Shown in pieces: positions 57,034 to 64,000 of a stretch of DNA of 64,000 bases. Numbering within the stretch: position 1 is the stretch's first letter; every line of letters begins with the position of its first letter. The stretch lies in assembly GCF_900101175.1 (NCBI RefSeq), contig NZ_FNFQ01000005.1, forward strand, positions 212,530-276,529, written 5' to 3'. The notes beneath the pieces are model-generated. The model saw only the letters and a list, made by a program, of their open reading frames with translations, was not told the DNA's origin and searched no databases. The position numbers were made by a program, and so were the translations under genes. The stretch is from Stenotrophomonas pavanii (GTDB lineage: Bacteria; Pseudomonadota; Gammaproteobacteria; Xanthomonadales; Xanthomonadaceae).

Positions 57034-57651
57034 TAGGTTTTTCTGAATGGGTGGGGTGTAGTAGTGAGGAAAGCGTTGCGCCCGCCTGGTGTCGGTGGGG
57101 CAGCGGGCGCCGGAGGGTGCAGGACACGCCGTGAACCCCCCCTCCGGGGTCCTGCCCCGCCCGGCCCCCGCTGCCTTCCCATCCCCCGCGAGCGCAGTGG
57201 GTTGGCTCTTAGAAGCAAGAGCAGAAGCAGTGCGGACCAACGGTCCGCACCCACCAGGGGAGTGGCCAAAGCAGCGGCGCGCCGCTTCCGAAGCCATGAA
57301 CCCCGCTTTTGACCCCGCTTTCGGGGGGCAGGCCGCGCCCGCGGGACACCGCCAGAGAGTGGGAGAGGGGGCTGCGCAGGACCGTTGGCGCCATGGATGG
57401 CGCCATCGAGCCCCCAAGGGTGAGGGCGCTTTGCTTGCGAGGCATGCCTCGCAAGCGCCCGAACGCACAGCCGCCAGCGGCTGGGCCGGACCCCGGAGGG
57501 GGGTTTACGGCGTGTCCTGCGCACCCCCCTCTCCCACTCCAAACCGATAGCAACGACGCGCCAACAACGCCCCCCGATGAACCGTCCCCACAGGACGACC
57601 CACCCCCCGGTCGGGTACGATGCTCGCCCCCCGTTCGGGACGCTGTACGCA
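57034..57651. other. Non-coding gap between the marR operon and folE
   Basis: This 618-base gap is mainly filled by the inverted-repeat element at 57117-57537. Open frames exist on both strands but differ from the genes in composition and have no recognisable domain. The last 110 bases, before folE, are GC-rich without a clear promoter. Confidence 0.6.
57117..57537. repeat. GC-rich element bounded by long imperfect inverted repeats
   Basis: The left end (57117-57152, starting GTGCAGGACACGCCGTG) and right end (57487-57524, the same sequence reversed) match at about 35 of 38 positions. A second inverted pair is 57358-57381 with 57513-57537 (GTGGGAGAGGGGG and its complement). Inside are hairpins at 57229-57250 (GTGCGGACC / GGTCCGCAC), 57386-57405 (TTGGCGCCATGG and its complement), and 57424-57460 (palindrome centred on GGCATGCC). 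The whole stretch could fold into one long rod. It looks like a non-autonomous mobile element or structured RNA, not a gene. Confidence 0.7.
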
Positions 57652-60533
<2,882 letters not shown>

Positions 60534-60549
60534 GAGACCCGACCATCGC

Positions 60550-63500
60550 ATGGCTATCTCCAAGCACACTCCCGCCCTGTTCAACGAAGGCCTGCCGGAC
60601 CCGCGCCTGCAGCAGTTCCGCATGCGCCGCCTGCAGGTGCACAACTGGGGCACCTTCAACGGCCTGACCGAAGTGCCGATCGCCGAGCGCGGCTTCCTGT
60701 TCGTCGGCCGCTCCGGCTCGGGCAAGTCGACCCTGCTCGATGCCATGTCCGCGCTGCTGACGCCGCCGGCCATCGTCGACTTCAACGCCGCTGCGCGTGA
60801 AGCCGAGCGCAGTGGCCGCGACCGCAACCTGGTGTCCTACGTGCGTGGCGCCTGGGCCGACCAGCAGGACAGCGGCACCGGCGAGATCGCCACCCAGTAC
60901 CTGCGCAAGGGTGCCACCTGGACCGCACTGGTGCTGGAATACCGCGCCGGCGATGGCCGCGTGGTCAGCCTGGTGCGCCTGCTGTGGATCTCCGGCAACG
61001 GCACCTCGGCCGGCGATGTGCGCAAGCACTACATGATCGCCGAACGTCCGTTCGACATCGCCAAGGATCTCGGTGGCTTCGACCTGGACCTGCGCAAGCT
61101 CAAGCAGAAGCTGCCCGACCTGCACCACTTCGACACCTTCTCCGGTTACGCCGAGCGCTTCCGCGACCTGCTCGGCATCGACAACGAGATGGCGCTGCGC
61201 CTGCTGCACAAGACGCAGTCGGCGAAGAACCTGGGCGACCTGAACGTCTTCCTGCGCGACTTCATGCTCGACACGCCGAAGACCTTCGACGCCGCCGAGC
61301 GCCTGGTCAGCGACTTCGCCGAGCTCGATGGCGCGCACCAGGCGGTGGTCACCGCCCGCCGCCAGGTGGAAACCCTGCTGCCGGCGCGTGCCTACTACAA
61401 CGACCTGAAGGAAATGCACCGCCGTCGCGGTGACGACGAAGCGCTGAAGCTGGGTGTCGACAGCTTCCGCGAAAGCCGCCGCCAGGCGCTGATCGAAGCG
61501 CGCCTGCGCGAGATGGATGTACGTGATCGCGGCCTGCTTGGCGAAGAAGCCCAGCGCCGCGCGGCGCTCGACAACCACACCGAACGGCTGGCCGAACTTG
61601 AACTGCAGCGCCGCCAGCAGGGCGGCGAACGCATCGAGGAACTGGAACGCGAGCAGGGCCGTGCGGAAGCGGAGCGCGATCGCCGCCAGGCCAAGCGCGA
61701 ACAGGCAAGCCTGGCCGCGCAGCAGCTGGGGGCTGAACTGCCGGACGACGCACACGGCTTCGCCGAGCTTGTCGAGCGTGCGCAGAACGAACTGCAGGAC
61801 CGCCAGCGTGCCTCTTCGGCGCTGGACGATGCGATCAGCGAGCGCCTCGGCGGCAAGCGCGATGACGAGCGCCGTTTCGGCGAAGTCCGTGCGGAACTCG
61901 AAGCGATGCAGCGCACGCCCTCCAACATCCCGGCACCGATGCAGAAGCTGCGCGCGCGCCTGGCCGAGGAAACCGGCATCGCCGAGGCGGCGCTGCCGTT
62001 CGTCGGCGAGCTGATCCAGGTCCGCTCGGAAGAGCAGGGCTGGCAGGGTGCGATCGAGCGCGTGCTGGGAGGCTTCGCGCTGTCGTTGCTGGTCGATGAC
62101 AAGCACTACAACGAGGTTGCCGAGTGGGTGAACCGGACCCACCTCGGCATGCGCTTCACGTACTACCGTGTCCGCCGCAACGATGAAGCGTTCGCGCGCG
62201 AGCCGTCGGCGAAGTCGCTGCTGCACAAGCTGGAGCTGCGCGAGCACGTGTTCGAAAGCTGGCTGCGCCGCGAGCTGGGCAAGCGGTTTGACTACGAGTG
62301 CGTGGATGCCAAGCAGCTGCGCAACGTCGACCGCGGCATTACCCGCGAAGGCCAGGTCAAGCATCCGGGTGACCGCTTCGAAAAGGACGACCGCAGCGCG
62401 GTGGGCGACCGCCGGCGCTGGATCCTCGGCTTCAACAACCACGACAAGGTCGGCGCCTTCGAGCGCGAAGCCCAGGAACTGGCCAAGCGTATCGCCAGCT
62501 GCGAGACCGATATCGCGCGCCTGCGCGGCCAGCGTGACCGCGACAACGAACGCCGCTTGGCCTGCCACGAGCTGGTCAGCATCAGCTGGAACGAGATCGA
62601 TGTCGCCGCGCCGCAACAGCGCCTGACCGATATCGAGGCCACCCTGCGCGACCTGCGCGAAGGCAACGCCGATCTTGCCAGGCTGGCCAAGCAGATCGAC
62701 GCCGTGCGCGCCGACATCGAGCAGGCCCGCCGCACGTACGAAGACGTCCGCGTCGAGCGTGGCCAGCTGGTCAGGGAGCGCGATCGCCTCGACCGCGCAC
62801 GCCAGCAGAGCCGTGCGCTGGTGCTGCCGACCCTGGCCCAGGAGCAGGAGGCCGGCCTCGCCGAGCGCCTGCAGGAGCAGGGCCCGCTCAGCCTGGAAAC
62901 GCTCGAAGCGCACATGCGCCAGGTCAGCAACGCGCTGAACGAGCAGCTGTCGTCCTCGCAGCAGGACCTCAACCGCATCGAGAACCAGCTGATCGGCTGC
63001 TTCCGCCGCTTCATCCAGCAGTGGCCGGAGGAATCGGGCGACTTCACCGCATCGGTGGCCTCGGCCGACGACTTCCTCGCCCGCCTCGAGCGGCTGGAGC
63101 GCGATGGCCTGCCGCAGCACGAGGAGCGCTTCTTCGATCTGCTGCAGAACCAGAGCAAGAACAACCTGCTGGCCCTGCAGCGCCACAGCGCAGAGGCACG
63201 CAAGTCGATCGGCCAGCGCCTGGATGAAGTGAACGCCAGCCTGGAACAGGTACCGTTCAACCGCGGCACGCTGCTGACCATCGAACTGAGCGACCGCCGC
63301 CTGCCGGAAGTGGCCGAGTTCCATCAGCAGCTGCGCGAGGTGCTGTCGCAGCAGCAGACCGAGCAGCGCGAGCTGGCCGAATCGCAGTTCACCGTGCTGC
63401 GCCAGCTGGTCAACCGCCTGGGCTCGCAGGAAGGCGAGGACAAGCGCTGGCGCGAACTGGTGCTGGACGTGCGCATGCACGTGGAATTCATTGGCGTCGA

Positions 63501-63930
63501 GCTGGATGCGGAAACGCGCCAGCAGGTCGAGATCTACCGCAGCGGCGCGGGCAAGTCCGGTGGCCAGCGCCAGAAGCTGGCCACCACCTGCCTGGCCGCG
63601 GCGCTGCGCTACCAGCTCGGCGGTGCCGACAGCCAGCTGCCCAGCTATGCCGCCGTGGTACTCGACGAAGCCTTCGACAAGGCCGACAACGAGTTCACCG
63701 CACTGGCGATGAACATCTTCGACAACTTCGGCTTCCAGATGGTGGTCGCGACCCCGCTGAAGTCGGTGATGACGCTGGAACCGTTCATCGGCGGCGCCTG
63801 CTTTGTCGAGATCAGCGGCCGCCACGACTCCGGCGTGCTGTTGATCGAGTACGACGAAGAAGGCAAGCGCCTGAAGCTGCCCGAACGCAGCCGCCAGCAG
63901 GCCAACGAACCGGAAGAAGCCGAGGCCTGA
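60550..63930 (+). CDS. jetC: Wadjet protein JetC (MksB/MukB-like SMC ATPase)
   Basis: SMC-type ATPase of the Wadjet complex. The 1126-residue protein has Walker A VGRSGSGKSTLL (about 51-62), long coiled coils (about 300-480 and 630-880) and a hinge-like region (about 480-640). The C-terminal ATPase half has signature SGAGKSGGQRQKLA (about 997-1010) and Walker B YAAVVLDEAFDKAD (about 1034-1047). The layout is that of MukB/MksB rather than RecN or SbcC. It follows jetB after 16 bases. The nuclease JetD is expected immediately past the window end. Confidence 0.92.
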   Translation: MAISKHTPALFNEGLPDPRLQQFRMRRLQVHNWGTFNGLTEVPIAERGFLFVGRSGSGKSTLLDAMSALLTPPAIVDFNAAAREAERSGRDRNLVSYVRGAWADQQDSGTGEIATQYLRKGATWTALVLEYRAGDGRVVSLVRLLWISGNGTSAGDVRKHYMIAERPFDIAKDLGGFDLDLRKLKQKLPDLHHFDTFSGYAERFRDLLGIDNEMALRLLHKTQSAKNLGDLNVFLRDFMLDTPKTFDAAERLVSDFAELDGAHQAVVTARRQVETLLPARAYYNDLKEMHRRRGDDEALKLGVDSFRESRRQALIEARLREMDVRDRGLLGEEAQRRAALDNHTERLAELELQRRQQGGERIEELEREQGRAEAERDRRQAKREQASLAAQQLGAELPDDAHGFAELVERAQNELQDRQRASSALDDAISERLGGKRDDERRFGEVRAELEAMQRTPSNIPAPMQKLRARLAEETGIAEAALPFVGELIQVRSEEQGWQGAIERVLGGFALSLLVDDKHYNEVAEWVNRTHLGMRFTYYRVRRNDEAFAREPSAKSLLHKLELREHVFESWLRRELGKRFDYECVDAKQLRNVDRGITREGQVKHPGDRFEKDDRSAVGDRRRWILGFNNHDKVGAFEREAQELAKRIASCETDIARLRGQRDRDNERRLACHELVSISWNEIDVAAPQQRLTDIEATLRDLREGNADLARLAKQIDAVRADIEQARRTYEDVRVERGQLVRERDRLDRARQQSRALVLPTLAQEQEAGLAERLQEQGPLSLETLEAHMRQVSNALNEQLSSSQQDLNRIENQLIGCFRRFIQQWPEESGDFTASVASADDFLARLERLERDGLPQHEERFFDLLQNQSKNNLLALQRHSAEARKSIGQRLDEVNASLEQVPFNRGTLLTIELSDRRLPEVAEFHQQLREVLSQQQTEQRELAESQFTVLRQLVNRLGSQEGEDKRWRELVLDVRMHVEFIGVELDAETRQQVEIYRSGAGKSGGQRQKLATTCLAAALRYQLGGADSQLPSYAAVVLDEAFDKADNEFTALAMNIFDNFGFQMVVATPLKSVMTLEPFIGGACFVEISGRHDSGVLLIEYDEEGKRLKLPERSRQQANEPEEAEA

Positions 63931-63951
63931 CCCGGCCGATCGAAGGGGGAA

Positions 63952-63973
63952 TGCCGGCCAGCGGCCGGCACCA
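63952..63973. repeat. GCCGGC-type REP element
   Basis: TGCCGGCCAGCGGCCGGCA with short flanks, 21 bases after the jetC stop. Same family as 21218-21240. Confidence 0.75.
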
Positions 63974-64000
63974 CCCATGGGCGGGGTTCATGACCCGATC

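Overview
The window is about 64 kb of high-GC gammaproteobacterial chromosome. It spans the replication-origin region of a Stenotrophomonas (Xanthomonadaceae), most like S. maltophilia. The evidence is the gene order gyrB-recF-dnaN-dnaA | rpmH-rnpA-yidC-mnmE, the tonB-exbB-exbD-exbD cluster beside it, Xanthomonas-like protein sequences, and many small GC-rich palindromes of the kind scattered through Stenotrophomonas genomes. Species assignment is inference from recognition, not from a search.

Layout. 1-7 kb (minus strand): a cardiolipin synthase cut by the window edge, the TonB energy-transduction genes, a secreted TPR protein, an M48 metalloprotease lipoprotein and a CPBP membrane protease. 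7-14.4 kb (minus): gyrB, recF, dnaN and dnaA, with DnaA boxes in three separate gaps and several parS-like sites. This is the origin and its segregation centre. 14.6-21.2 kb (plus): rpmH, rnpA, yidC, an unusual 890-residue lipoprotein joining a polysaccharide deacetylase, a caspase-like protease and TPRs, then mnmE only 3 bases later. 21-27.6 kb: a glycerophosphodiesterase whose 3' end runs into a 210-bp tandem repeat copied from the neighbouring rhomboid gene, a TerC manganese-type transporter behind a yybP-ykoY riboswitch, an RlmI-like methyltransferase and an M19 dipeptidase. 27.6-38 kb: metabolic and transport genes (APC permease, aldo/keto reductase, two LysR regulators, LysE exporter, alcohol dehydrogenase, GST, RmuC, glutathione peroxidase).

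38-42 kb (minus) is a complete six-gene Mla phospholipid-transport operon, mlaFEDCBA. 42.3-51.2 kb (plus) is recC-recB-recD joined by ATGA overlaps. 51.8-57 kb (minus) is a MarR-controlled tripartite efflux operon of DUF1656, HlyD, NodT-type and FUSC proteins. A roughly 420-bp GC-rich element with long inverted repeats fills the gap before folE. From 58.4 kb to the right edge lie jetA, jetB and jetC of a type I Wadjet (MksFEB-like) plasmid-defence system; jetD is expected just beyond the window.

Most of the window is core housekeeping. The points most worth a second look are the deacetylase-caspase lipoprotein, the Wadjet operon, the structured element at 57.1-57.5 kb, the riboswitch, the 210-bp duplication, and the DnaA-box and parS layout around the origin.
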